Shown here in pieces: positions 25,526 to 33,659 of a DNA stretch of 57,055 bases. This stretch comes from Clostridia bacterium (GTDB lineage Bacteria > Bacillota > Clostridia > Oscillospirales > CAG-272), in assembly GCA_017517745.1 (NCBI GenBank), contig JAFWYJ010000003.1:1-57055 (forward strand), in the 5' to 3' direction. Under the pieces are notes generated by a model. It worked only from the letters and a program-made list of their open reading frames with translations, was not told where the DNA came from and did no database searches. The translations under genes and the position numbers were made by a program. The number at the start of each line of letters is the position of its first letter. The stretch's first letter is position 1.

Positions 25526-26923
25526 CTACGCACCGAGCGGAAAGCCGGGGAACTGACCGTCCCTTGTGACCGATCCTTGATAGAGCGCGTTGAAGAGCTC
25601 GGCGATCGCGCTCCAGGTAGTTGCCGAAACAACACCCGTAGGTGTGATGCCAGCCAGATTCTGAAAGGCAACCACCGCCTCTTGCGTTCGCGGACCAAAA
25701 TATCCCGTGGGATTGACCTGCGGGATCTGCGGATAGGTTTGGGCGATATAATTGAGATATTGTTGAAGCAACAGCACCTGATCGGAATCCGCGCCGATGC
25801 GAAGCGGAACGCCGCCGTAGGGAAGCGCCGCGCCCTCCACGTATTCGGCGGGAATGGTGTTGACGATTCCCGTGTAGGCGCGCTGGAGCTCATACCACGT
25901 CCGCTCGCCGACCACACCGTCCACGGGAAGTCCGAAGGTTCGTTGCACTGCCTCCACAGCCGCTCGCGTGGTCTCGCCGAAGCTGCCGTCGATCGGCACG
26001 GCGGGGATGGTATCGTAATACTGTGAGAGATAGGTGATGAAATATTGCAGGTTGAGCACGGCGTTGCCGCTCGATCCGAGTGAGAGGACACCGGGGTATT
26101 GCTTTGTGACCTCCTCAAGTTTGATCCCCTCGGAGTTGAGATCGTTCAGACGCTTGACACCGATATAAATGTTTTGGATCGTGTACCACGTCGTTTTTCC
26201 GATGACACCGTCGGGTGTCAGACCGAATACCTCCTGAAACCGGCGCACCGCGTCCTCGGTGTCGGTGCCGAAGATGCCGTCGGTGGTTTCGATCTTCGGA
26301 ATGGAAGGGAAGTTGTTGGAAATGCGGTTCAGTCGAATCTGCGCGATGCGGACGTCATCGTTTGCCGCACCCAGCCGCAGCGGCACCTCGGGGGCGCTTG
26401 CGGTCACGTTTTCGATCGGTGCATTTTGCACCAGGTCAATGTCGTCACCGTAGAAGTAGGTCAGAATTTCGTATGGCGTGTATCCTTGATTGGCAAGCTC
26501 GACGGTTTGCCATTGCGAAAGTCCGTCGCAGGTCACAGTGGTACCGTTACAATATTGCGCAAAGAGCGGCTCGATGCTTCCGCTGCGGCGGATATAGTTG
26601 TCAAACAGCTCTCCCGCAAGCTCGCGGATGTTGCCGAAAATGTCGCGTCCGTTGACGAAATACTGATCGAACGCCGTTGTGCTGGTGATGTCAAAATCAT
26701 AGCCGCGCGTGCGGTAGTATTCGGTAAACACACGGTTGAGCGCAAACGAGATCTGCGCGTACATGTTGGCGCGGATCGCGTTTTCGGGCCAGGTGGGATA
26801 GATCTCGCTGGAGGCGACGTTTGCCACGTAATCCAAAAAGGGGATCGTGACGTTTTCTGCCGCTTGATCGGGCGGGCCGAGATGAACGGTAATCGTTTCG
26901 GGAATCACGGGAAGCTCCGGCAT
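25526..26923 (-). CDS. SpoIID-like domain protein with peptidoglycan-binding repeats
   Basis: A 465-residue protein. The N-terminal ~120 residues resemble the SpoIID/LytB domain (FLDYVANVASSEIYPTWPEN, then AIRANMYAQISFAL), including the glutamate in the SSE position that is catalytic in SpoIID transglycosylases. Three peptidoglycan-binding repeats follow at ~190-270, ~280-355 and ~375-450 (for example DGIFGTDTEDAVRRFQEVFG, DGSFGETTRAAVEAVQ). No signal peptide is present. The ATG at 26923 follows AAAGGA by seven bases; an upstream in-frame start at 26980 runs into the previous gene. This is probably a mother-cell protein acting on the spore wall; enzyme activity is not proven. Confidence 0.78.
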   Translation of the reverse strand: MPELPVIPETITVHLGPPDQAAENVTIPFLDYVANVASSEIYPTWPENAIRANMYAQISFALNRVFTEYYRTRGYDFDITSTTAFDQYFVNGRDIFGNIRELAGELFDNYIRRSGSIEPLFAQYCNGTTVTCDGLSQWQTVELANQGYTPYEILTYFYGDDIDLVQNAPIENVTASAPEVPLRLGAANDDVRIAQIRLNRISNNFPSIPKIETTDGIFGTDTEDAVRRFQEVFGLTPDGVIGKTTWYTIQNIYIGVKRLNDLNSEGIKLEEVTKQYPGVLSLGSSGNAVLNLQYFITYLSQYYDTIPAVPIDGSFGETTRAAVEAVQRTFGLPVDGVVGERTWYELQRAYTGIVNTIPAEYVEGAALPYGGVPLRIGADSDQVLLLQQYLNYIAQTYPQIPQVNPTGYFGPRTQEAVVAFQNLAGITPTGVVSATTWSAIAELFNALYQGSVTRDGQFPGFPLGA

Positions 26924-26954
26924 GGCGTATTCCTTTCTTGGTGGATTTGGAAAA

Positions 26955-27401
26955 TCAGAGGTCGGGGGCGGTCGATTCAAAAAAACGCTCTCCGTCGGGC
27001 GTGCGGGAATCGGGACGTTCGTTTTCGGGAAGTGGGATCAGATCGGCGGGCTGAACGGCGACGATGCCGTCAAAGATCGGCACGTTGGCGTAGCTCTGCT
27101 TGAAGAAGCCCTCCAAGGAAACCTCAATGTGATAGGGCTCGTAAGGCTTTTGGTCGCCCGGATGTTGAGAATTTGCGCGCGGAGGTGCGGCTAACGCCAA
27201 AGCGGGCGTGTTTCCGTCGCGTCCCGAGACCTGCGAGGCGATGACATCCCCCTTTGGCGCATCTGTCGTGGGATCGGAACGGAGTATGTTGACACGCGCC
27301 CCCTCCAAAGGGATCGCACCGCGCGCGGTGGTGACGTGGACGATCAGATAACCCATTCCGCCGCCATCGCTTGCAAGCTCGTTTCTTTCTTGGCTGTTCA
27401 T
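26955..27401 (-). CDS. Carboxypeptidase-regulatory/transthyretin-like domain protein
   Basis: A 148-residue protein of unassigned function. Residues ~15-110 look like a transthyretin/CarboxypepD_reg-like beta-sandwich (GYLIVHVTTARGAIPLEGAR, then VNIL and YHIEVSLEGFFKQSYANVPI). The C-terminal ~35 residues are polar and probably disordered. No signal peptide. It is first of three genes and begins 32 bases after a SigK-like -10 box, with AAGGAGG before ATG. Such beta-sandwich modules often mediate surface assembly, which would fit a spore coat or cortex role (inference). Confidence 0.7.
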   Translation of the reverse strand: MNSQERNELASDGGGMGYLIVHVTTARGAIPLEGARVNILRSDPTTDAPKGDVIASQVSGRDGNTPALALAAPPRANSQHPGDQKPYEPYHIEVSLEGFFKQSYANVPIFDGIVAVQPADLIPLPENERPDSRTPDGERFFESTAPDL

Positions 27402-27432
27402 CGGCAGTCCTCCTTTTGCTTTTGCTCCTTAC

Positions 27433-27461
27433 TATCCTATGCCGCACACACGGGTTTTGTT
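27433..27461 (-). promoter_or_regulatory. Candidate SigK promoter of the peptidoglycan-binding operon
   Basis: On the minus strand AACA (27461-27458), 16-base spacer, CATAGGATA (27441-27433). This matches the SigK consensus mACm N16-17 CATAnnnTA at every defined base. No SigA-type promoter was seen in the 80 bases before the operon. Confidence 0.55.
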
Positions 27462-27483
27462 CCGATGAAAGCAAAGACAAGCG

Positions 27484-27509
27484 CAAAAATGCCCCGCGCA
27501 AGGCGGGGC
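27484..27509 (-). terminator. Terminator of the 14-codon gene
   Basis: GCCCCGC (27491-27497), loop of five, GCGGGGC (27503-27509). Read on the minus strand it is followed by ATTTTTG and begins eight bases after the stop codon of the tiny reading frame. Confidence 0.85.
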
Positions 27510-27516
27510 AGGGGAG

Positions 27517-27561
27517 TTATTCGCGGAGTCGCTTTTCAATCTTTTTTCGGTGTTCGACCAT
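27517..27561 (-). CDS. Tiny gene for a 14-residue charged peptide
   Basis: The reading frame encodes MVEHRKKIEKRLRE and ends in TAA. It is supported by signals rather than length: TTTGGAGGAACGT places a consensus ribosome site five bases before ATG, a good SigA promoter ends about 44 bases upstream of ATG, and an intrinsic terminator lies eight bases after the stop. The expected transcript is about 115 nt. The peptide is highly charged, basic and probably one amphipathic helix, with no membrane segment. It could be a leader peptide, a dual-function small RNA or a small regulatory peptide. It is separated from the downstream spore operon by the terminator. No function is assigned. Confidence 0.6.
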   Translation of the reverse strand: MVEHRKKIEKRLRE

Positions 27562-27604
27562 ACGTTCCTCCAAATTGTTTTGGATGAGCGCTTATCCTGA
27601 TACC

Positions 27605-27632
27605 ATTATAACATATTTTCCCCGAAAAACAA
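27605..27632 (-). promoter_or_regulatory. SigA-type promoter of the 14-codon gene
   Basis: On the minus strand TTGTTT (27632-27627), 16-base spacer ending in TG-T, TATAAT (27610-27605). Confidence 0.75.
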
Positions 27633-27715
27633 TCACCTGTTTGGAGAGAATTTTTCTAACGTGGGTTGAGTCTCGAATTTGCTCAAATTTGAATGAGATC
27701 CCTTTGTGAAAATCC

Positions 27716-27744
27716 TTGACAGCCTCTTTTTTTTATGGTATAAT
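27716..27744 (+). promoter_or_regulatory. Consensus SigA promoter of the pseudouridine synthase gene
   Basis: TTGACA (27716-27721), 17-base spacer, TATAAT (27739-27744): both hexamers are perfect. The 380-base stretch between the operon start at 27401 and the start at 27782 holds this promoter, the tiny minus-strand unit and the SigK-like site. Confidence 0.92.
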
Positions 27745-27781
27745 AATAAAGTATGATTTCGTCTGTCGGGAGGTGAGTTCG

Positions 27782-28492
27782 TTGCGTTTGGACAAGATGA
27801 TTTCGGAGTGTGGAATCGCAAGCCGAAGCGAGGTCGCAAAGGCGGCGCGCGCGGGAAAGATCACCGTGGACGGCGCTCCCGTGCGGCATGCCGACGTCAA
27901 GGTCGATCCCGAATGTCAGACCGTGGTCTATTGCGGCACACCCGTCGTGTGGCGCAGATTTGTATGGCTGATGCTGAACAAGCCCGACGGCTACATCAGC
28001 GCGACCGAGGACGGCAGGGGAGACCCCGTGGTCACCGACCTTCTTCCGGCCGAATACCGCAAAATGGGGGTTTTTCCATGCGGTCGGTTGGATAAGCATA
28101 CTCTGGGACTCATGCTTCTGACCAACGACGGCACACTTTCTCACCGTCTGCTCGCCCCCAAGAGCCACGTGACCAAAAGCTACGGCTTCCGTGTCAAATT
28201 TCCGCTTTCCCAAGAGGATGTTGCTTCCCTGGAGGCGGGGGTGGACATCGGCGGCTACGTCACGAAGCCCTGTCAGGTGACGCTGACCGATGAAAAAGAG
28301 GGAATCATCGCCATCACCGAGGGAAAATATCATCAGATCAAGCTGATGATGGAGGCGGTGCACAATCAGATCGTCTTTTTGGAGCGATTGACCTTTGGTC
28401 CTCTCTCGCTCGATCCCGCGCTTGCTCGCGGCGAATGGCGTGAGCTGACAGAGGCGGAAATTCTGCAGTTGACCGAAGCAGGTCGATCCTAA
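27782..28492 (+). CDS. 16S rRNA pseudouridine synthase, RsuA/RluB family
   Basis: Isomerises a uridine in rRNA; the exact site (516-like or other) is uncertain. 236 residues: an S4 RNA-binding domain (~1-60, RLDKMISECGIASRSEVAKA) and a catalytic domain with the nucleophilic Asp in CGRLDKHTLGLMLLTNDG; YVTKPCQVTL and EGKYHQIKLMMEAV are family blocks. The start is taken as TTG at 27782 because GGGAGGTGAG lies just upstream and the S4 domain begins immediately; earlier in-frame codons lie within the promoter. It is followed after 40 bases by tex. Confidence 0.9.
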   Translation: MRLDKMISECGIASRSEVAKAARAGKITVDGAPVRHADVKVDPECQTVVYCGTPVVWRRFVWLMLNKPDGYISATEDGRGDPVVTDLLPAEYRKMGVFPCGRLDKHTLGLMLLTNDGTLSHRLLAPKSHVTKSYGFRVKFPLSQEDVASLEAGVDIGGYVTKPCQVTLTDEKEGIIAITEGKYHQIKLMMEAVHNQIVFLERLTFGPLSLDPALARGEWRELTEAEILQLTEAGRS

Positions 28493-28532
28493 GTTATCAC
28501 TCAGCAAACACAGAAAGGAATCAATCTCGCAC

Positions 28533-30698
28533 ATGAACATCATTGAAAAGCTTGCCGAAGAATTTAAGCTCAAGCCCGAGCAGGTCGAAAAGACCGTCGA
28601 GCTGATCGACGAGGGAAACACCATTCCCTTTATTGCGCGTTACCGTAAGGAGGTAACCGGAAGCCTTGACGACAATATTCTGCGTGATCTGAACGATCGC
28701 CTGAATTTTTTGAGAAATATTGAGAAGAGAAAGCAGGAGGTTTCGGATCTCATCACCGCGCAGGAGAAGATGACGCCCGAGATCCAGGCGGCGATCGACG
28801 CGGCGCAGACCATCACCGAGGTCAACGACATCTACCGTCCCTTCCGTCCGCACCGCAAAACGCGCGCGTCCGTGGCAAGAGAAAAGGGCTTGGAGCCGCT
28901 TGCTGATCTGCTTTATGCGCAAGAAGCATCCTACGATCCCGCGATCGAGGTACAGGCTGAGGCTTATATCGACGAGGAAAAGGGCGTTGCGAGCGTCGAG
29001 GACGCTCTGCAGGGCGCGAAGGACATCATTGCCGAGAACGTTTCGGACAATGCCGAGTTCCGTAAGGAAATCCGCCGCCTGACCTTTGAGTTCGGACTTC
29101 TTTCGACCAAGCAGGCGAAGGAGGAGGACTCGGTCTACGCGCAGTATTACGAATATTCCGAGCCGCTGAAAAAGGTGCTCCCGCACCGCGTGCTCGCCAT
29201 CAACCGCGGTGAGAAGGAGGGATTCCTCAAGGTTGACGTCACCGTCGCCTCCGAGATTGTTCTCAACTATCTCTTCGCAGAGGTTCTGCTCGGCAACAAC
29301 AGCCCCGCCGAGAAATACGTCTCCGCGGCGATTCTGGACAGCTATGACCGTCTCATCGCTCCCTCGATCGAGCGTGAGATCCGCAGCGATATCTTCGATC
29401 AGGCAAGCGAGGGCGCGATCAAGGTCTTTGCCGACAACCTGGGACATCTGCTGATGCAGTCGCCCATCAAGGGAAAGACCGTTCTCGGCTTTGACCCCGG
29501 CTACGCGCACGGATGCAAGCTTGCAGTGGTCGACAAGACCGGAAAGGTCGTGGACACCGCGGTCATTTATCCCGTCAAGCCGCGCGAGGAGATCGAAAAG
29601 AGCAAGTCGATCGTCAAGCGCCTGATCTCTCGCCACAAGGTCGACGTCATCGCCATCGGCAACGGAACCGCATCCAAGGAGAGTGAGATCTTCATCGCGG
29701 GACTTCTCAAGGAGATCCCCGAGGACGTTAAATATATTGTCGTCAGCGAGGCTGGCGCGTCGATCTATTCGGCATCCAAGCTCGCGGCAGAGGAATTTCC
29801 CGAATTTGACGTCATGCAGCGCAGTGCCGTTTCGATCGCGAGACGATTGCAGGATCCCTTGGCAGAGCTGATCAAGATCGATCCCAAGGGAATCGGTGTG
29901 GGACAGTATCAGCACGACATGAAGCAGGCGCGCCTGGACGAGGCGCTCGGCGGCGTCGTAGAGGATTGCGTCAACGCGGTCGGCGTGGACATCAACACCG
30001 CGTCCTATTCCTTGCTTTCCTACATTTCGGGCATCAACACCGCTTCCGCGAAGAACATCGTCAAATACCGTGAGGAAAACGGCGAATTTTCTTCTCGCGC
30101 ACAGCTTTTGAAGGTTCCGCGCATCGGCGCGAAGGCATACGAGCAGGCGGCAGGCTTTTTGCGCGTGCCCGGTGGCAAGGAGATCCTTGACAACACCGGC
30201 GTGCATCCCGAGTCCTATGCCGCCGCGGAGCAGCTGTTGAAGATGTTTGATTACAGCAAGGCGGACGTGGAGCAGGGAACCATCGGAAAGAGTTTGGGCG
30301 ACAAGGTGCGCAAGGCGGGCATTCCCGCGGTTTGCGAGAAACTCGGCATCGGAGAACCGACGCTGTTTGACATTCTGAATGAATTGGAAAAGCCGGGCAG
30401 AGACGTCCGTGACACGCTACCGCCTCCCGTACTGCGCGATGACATTCTCTCTTTGGAGGATCTCAAGCCCGACATGGAGCTGACCGGAACCGTGCGCAAC
30501 GTCATCGACTTCGGCGCGTTCGTCGACATCGGCGTCCATCAGGACGGTCTGGTCCACATTTCTCAGCTTTGCGACCGCTTCGTCAAGCACCCGTCCGAGG
30601 TCGTCAAGGTGGGAGACGTCGTCAAGGTTCGCGTGCTGAGCGTCGACGTTCCCAAAAAGCGCATTTCTTTGACAATGAAGTCGAAATCCAAGGCTTGA
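28533..30698 (+). CDS. tex: Tex-type S1 RNA-binding transcription accessory protein
   Basis: A nucleic-acid-binding factor of 721 residues implicated in transcription and RNA metabolism. In order: an N-terminal HTH-like region (FKLKPEQVEKTVELIDEGNT, then IPFIARYRKE), a YqgF/RNase H-like domain at ~320-450 (VLGFDPGYAHGCKLAVVD, VIAIGNGTASKE), helix-hairpin-helix motifs (VDINTASYSLLSYISGIN, YEQAAGFLRV) and a C-terminal S1 domain at ~645-715 (GTVRNVIDFGAFVDIGVHQD). The length is normal. The ribosome site AAAGGA is rather far (about 14 bases) from ATG. Probably cotranscribed with the preceding pseudouridine synthase gene. Confidence 0.95.
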   Translation: MNIIEKLAEEFKLKPEQVEKTVELIDEGNTIPFIARYRKEVTGSLDDNILRDLNDRLNFLRNIEKRKQEVSDLITAQEKMTPEIQAAIDAAQTITEVNDIYRPFRPHRKTRASVAREKGLEPLADLLYAQEASYDPAIEVQAEAYIDEEKGVASVEDALQGAKDIIAENVSDNAEFRKEIRRLTFEFGLLSTKQAKEEDSVYAQYYEYSEPLKKVLPHRVLAINRGEKEGFLKVDVTVASEIVLNYLFAEVLLGNNSPAEKYVSAAILDSYDRLIAPSIEREIRSDIFDQASEGAIKVFADNLGHLLMQSPIKGKTVLGFDPGYAHGCKLAVVDKTGKVVDTAVIYPVKPREEIEKSKSIVKRLISRHKVDVIAIGNGTASKESEIFIAGLLKEIPEDVKYIVVSEAGASIYSASKLAAEEFPEFDVMQRSAVSIARRLQDPLAELIKIDPKGIGVGQYQHDMKQARLDEALGGVVEDCVNAVGVDINTASYSLLSYISGINTASAKNIVKYREENGEFSSRAQLLKVPRIGAKAYEQAAGFLRVPGGKEILDNTGVHPESYAAAEQLLKMFDYSKADVEQGTIGKSLGDKVRKAGIPAVCEKLGIGEPTLFDILNELEKPGRDVRDTLPPPVLRDDILSLEDLKPDMELTGTVRNVIDFGAFVDIGVHQDGLVHISQLCDRFVKHPSEVVKVGDVVKVRVLSVDVPKKRISLTMKSKSKA

Positions 30699-30763
30699 GG
30701 TTTTAATATATTAAAAACAAACTCCTTGGCATCGCCAATCTCCCCTCGATTCGTTTTATAGCT

Positions 30764-30780
30764 TTGTGCATAATGCACAA
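30764..30780. promoter_or_regulatory. Perfect 8-1-8 palindrome upstream of the sugar ABC ATPase gene
   Basis: TTGTGCAT-A-ATGCACAA lies about 50 bases upstream of the -10 box, in the 203-base gap after tex. Its size and symmetry suit a dimeric helix-turn-helix regulator. The regulator is unknown. Confidence 0.45.
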
Positions 30781-30812
30781 TAAAGAAAGAAGAATTTTGG
30801 GGAAATAAACTC

Positions 30813-30841
30813 TTTCTTTTTGAAAGAAAATTTGTTATAAT
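30813..30841 (+). promoter_or_regulatory. Extended -10 promoter of the sugar ABC ATPase gene
   Basis: TG-T-TATAAT, with the hexamer at 30836-30841. The -35 box at 17-base spacing is TTTCTT and weak. Confidence 0.6.
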
Positions 30842-30901
30842 ATTATACGTTGAATAATACTGCCACGAGATCAGTGGTAATAATCAGGAGGATTTCAAAA
30901 T

Positions 30902-32017
30902 ATGGCAAGCTTATCCTTGAGACACATCTACAAGAAGTATCCCGGCGGTGTCACCGCAGTGTCTGACTTCAACCTTGAAGTCAAGGACAAGGAATTTTTG
31001 GTATTGGTCGGACCTTCCGGATGCGGTAAGTCCACCACGCTTCGTATGATCGCAGGCCTGGAAGAGATTTCCGAGGGCGAGCTGTTCATCGGTGACCGTC
31101 TGGTCAATGACGTTGCTCCCAAGGATCGTAAGATCGCGATGGTGTTCCAGAACTACGCTCTGTATCCCCACATGTCCGTGTTTGAGAACATGGCATTTGG
31201 TCTGAAGCTGAGCAAGGTTCCGAAGGAAACCATCAAGAAGAAGGTTGAGGAGGCTGCCCGCGTCCTTGACATTACCCACTTGCTTGACCGTAAGCCGAAG
31301 GCTCTTTCGGGTGGTCAGAAGCAGCGTGTTGCACTGGGACGTGCAATCGTTCGTAATCCTGAAGTCTTCTTGCTCGACGAGCCGCTTTCCAACTTGGACG
31401 CAAAGCTCCGTGCAGCGATGAGAACCGAGCTGACCAAGCTCCACAACCGCGTTGAGACCACCTTCGTTTACGTTACCCACGACCAGGTCGAGGCAATGAC
31501 CATGGCAACCAGAATCGTCGTTATGAAGGACGGTCTGATCCAGCAGGTAGATACGCCTCAGAGACTGTACGACGAGCCTGTCAACATCTTCGTTGCAGGA
31601 TTCATCGGAACGCCTCAGATGAACTTCCTCAACGGTACGCTTGAGAAGGTTGGCGAGGACGTGTTCTTCAACTATGAGGGCAATGCGCTCAAGCTGCCCG
31701 CAGACAAGGCAAACAACCCCGCTCTCGCTGAGTACATCGGCAAGGAAGTGGTTGCAGGCTTGCGTCCCGAGTGTATCCACGATGACGAGCTGAACATCGC
31801 AAAGTGCGAGGGTGCTACCTTGGATGCATTTGTTGACGTCACCGAGCTCATGGGTGCAGAGATCTATCTCTACCTCAACGTTGGTGAAGAGGGCAAGCTC
31901 ACCGCTCGCGTTTCCTCCAGATCCACCACTCGCGCAGGCGACACCATCAAGGTTGGCTTCGATATGACCAGACTTCACATTTTCGACAAGGACACCGAGC
32001 GTTGCGTTCTGCACTGA
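30902..32017 (+). CDS. Sugar ABC transporter ATPase (MsmX/MsmK/UgpC type)
   Basis: Energises carbohydrate uptake through CUT1-type ABC permeases. 371 residues: an ATPase domain with Walker A GPSGCGKSTT, Q-loop VFQNYALYPHMSVFENM, signature LSGGQKQRVALGRAI, Walker B VFLLDEPLSNLD and switch His in VTHDQVEAM. A C-terminal TOBE/MalK-type regulatory domain follows (~240-371). No permease or binding protein is adjacent. It has its own promoter and strong terminator, the usual situation for MsmX-like ATPases shared by several transporters. Codon use suggests high expression. GGAGG precedes ATG. Confidence 0.93.
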   Translation: MASLSLRHIYKKYPGGVTAVSDFNLEVKDKEFLVLVGPSGCGKSTTLRMIAGLEEISEGELFIGDRLVNDVAPKDRKIAMVFQNYALYPHMSVFENMAFGLKLSKVPKETIKKKVEEAARVLDITHLLDRKPKALSGGQKQRVALGRAIVRNPEVFLLDEPLSNLDAKLRAAMRTELTKLHNRVETTFVYVTHDQVEAMTMATRIVVMKDGLIQQVDTPQRLYDEPVNIFVAGFIGTPQMNFLNGTLEKVGEDVFFNYEGNALKLPADKANNPALAEYIGKEVVAGLRPECIHDDELNIAKCEGATLDAFVDVTELMGAEIYLYLNVGEEGKLTARVSSRSTTRAGDTIKVGFDMTRLHIFDKDTERCVLH

Positions 32018-32034
32018 TTTGATTTTCATAATTT

Positions 32035-32073
32035 GGGCTGTCTCAAAAAATCCTTTGAGACAGCCCCCTTTTT
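32035..32073 (+). terminator. Terminator of the sugar ABC ATPase gene
   Basis: A perfect 13-bp stem GGGCTGTCTCAAA / TTTGAGACAGCCC with loop AAATCC, followed by CCCTTTTT. Confidence 0.93.
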
Positions 32074-32087
32074 CTGTTGAAAAGGGC

Positions 32088-32116
32088 TTTACTTTTCAGC
32101 AAATTTGTGATACAAT
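32088..32116 (+). promoter_or_regulatory. Promoter of the CPBP protease-tadA genes
   Basis: TTTACT (32088-32093), 17-base spacer ending TG-A, TACAAT (32111-32116). Confidence 0.7.
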
Positions 32117-32154
32117 ATAAAAGATAGGAAGAAAAAGAAAGGAGAGCCGCTCGC

Positions 32155-33168
32155 ATGAATCAAAATGAGCAATATTATCGCCGTGTGATCGGTGCGATTG
32201 GCGCGTCTCTTTTGTTTTTTTTGTTGTTCATCAACGTGTTTGGCGCGGTGGTTGAGTTTTCGTCATTGTTCCTTTCGATCTTTCCTTTGGGGGAAACGGC
32301 GATCACGGTCGTTTACCAACTGCTTTATGCGATCGGATATTTGCTGTCATTTATGATGCCGGTTCTGATCCTGAAGGCGTTTCTCAAAAAAAAGGAGATT
32401 CCGTATCGCCCGATGCGCACGGAGCTGAAGCTGACGCCTTGGATCGCGCTGATTGTGCCCGCAGGTGCTTCTTTGGTGCTTGCCATGGCATATGTCAATG
32501 CTTCCTTTGTCTCGATTTTTCATTATTCGGAATTTTCCTCCGTGGTGCTTTGGGGAACTTCAACCGAAAAGCCCGAGCTTTATCATTGGGTGTTGGAATT
32601 CATCACGCTTTGTCTGGTTCCCGGATTTTGTGAAGAATTTCTTTTTCGCGGAGCGATTTTGACCAACTGTTTGCCGTTTGGACGAACCAACGCCATCCTC
32701 ATCAGCTCTTTTCTCTTCGCCATGATGCATCAGAATGCCGAGCAGGTGCTTTACACCTTCGTCGCGGGCATCGTGCTGGGAATCGTTTACGTGAAGACGG
32801 GCAATCTTTGGGCTTGTACCGTTTTGCACGTGCTGAATAATTTTTCCTCACTTCATCAAAGTGTGGTGCTTTATCAATTCGAAACGATGTTTTCGGCGAA
32901 TATTGCGATGGTGATTCTGGAAATTCTGCTTTTGCTGTTGGGGGTGATCTCGATGGCGATTCTGGTCGTGCGCTTCTTTTCCAAAAAGCCCTGTCTCGAA
33001 GACGGTTTTTTCGGAAGATCGTTGGAGGCATCCGACGGATACGCCGAGTATCCCATTGAGCGAGGCCGCGCGGTGAAGCTGTTCTGTACGCCGTGCATGA
33101 TCGTATTCCTCTCGCTGTCTTTGGCGCAAATTCTGTTGTTGATTCTTGCGGCGGTGCTGTATGTGTGA
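32155..33168 (+). CDS. CPBP-family intramembrane metalloprotease
   Basis: A 337-residue integral membrane protein with about eight hydrophobic segments. The CAAX-protease/bacteriocin-processing core is present: EExxxR in GFCEEFLFRGAI (~161-172), FxxxH in FAMMHQNA, and the final H-N pair in CTVLHVLNNF. Family members cleave prenylated or other membrane proteins or give immunity to bacteriocins; the substrate here is unknown. The C-terminal ~80 residues include a cytoplasmic loop and one more membrane span. Its stop overlaps the tadA start by eight bases. Confidence 0.88.
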   Translation: MNQNEQYYRRVIGAIGASLLFFLLFINVFGAVVEFSSLFLSIFPLGETAITVVYQLLYAIGYLLSFMMPVLILKAFLKKKEIPYRPMRTELKLTPWIALIVPAGASLVLAMAYVNASFVSIFHYSEFSSVVLWGTSTEKPELYHWVLEFITLCLVPGFCEEFLFRGAILTNCLPFGRTNAILISSFLFAMMHQNAEQVLYTFVAGIVLGIVYVKTGNLWACTVLHVLNNFSSLHQSVVLYQFETMFSANIAMVILEILLLLLGVISMAILVVRFFSKKPCLEDGFFGRSLEASDGYAEYPIERGRAVKLFCTPCMIVFLSLSLAQILLLILAAVLYV

Positions 33169-33616
33169 CAAGGATTTGATGCGCATGGCGCTGGAGGAGG
33201 CTGCCTTGGCGGCTGAGGCGGAGGAGATCCCCGTGGGGGCGGTCATCACTTGCAACGGTGAGGTGATCGCGCGCGCACACAATCTCTGCGAGACCGAGTC
33301 GCGCGCTACGGCACACGCCGAGATTTTGGCGATTGAAGAAGCTTGCCGCAAGCTTGGACGCTGGCGGCTGTCGGACTGCACGCTTTACGTCACGCTGGAG
33401 CCTTGCTCCATGTGTACGGGAGCGGCGATCAATGCCCGCATCGGACGGATCGTCTTTGCGGCAAAGGACGCGCGTGCCGGCGCATGCGGAAGTCTTGTGA
33501 ATCTGCCGTTCTATCCACTTGAGGCTCGTCCCGTGTGTGAGAGCGGCTTGATGCAGGAGGAATCTCTTGCAATGCTTCGCGAATTTTTCTCAAAATTGCG
33601 AAAACATCATGAATAA
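33161..33616 (+). CDS. tadA: tRNA-specific adenosine deaminase
   Basis: Deaminates the wobble adenosine of tRNA-Arg(ACG) to inosine. About 151 residues with the cytidine-deaminase fold: HAE in TAHAEILAIEEA (zinc His and catalytic Glu) and zinc cysteines in TLEPCSMCTGA. The start is uncertain. ATG at 33161 overlaps the preceding gene and fits translational coupling; ATG at 33179 has AAGGA closer. The C-terminal helix is typical of the family. Confidence 0.93.
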   Translation: MCDKDLMRMALEEAALAAEAEEIPVGAVITCNGEVIARAHNLCETESRATAHAEILAIEEACRKLGRWRLSDCTLYVTLEPCSMCTGAAINARIGRIVFAAKDARAGACGSLVNLPFYPLEARPVCESGLMQEESLAMLREFFSKLRKHHE

Positions 33617-33659
33617 ATACTTGATTTTTGAACCATATGGAAAGGCTTGGTAAAGATTT

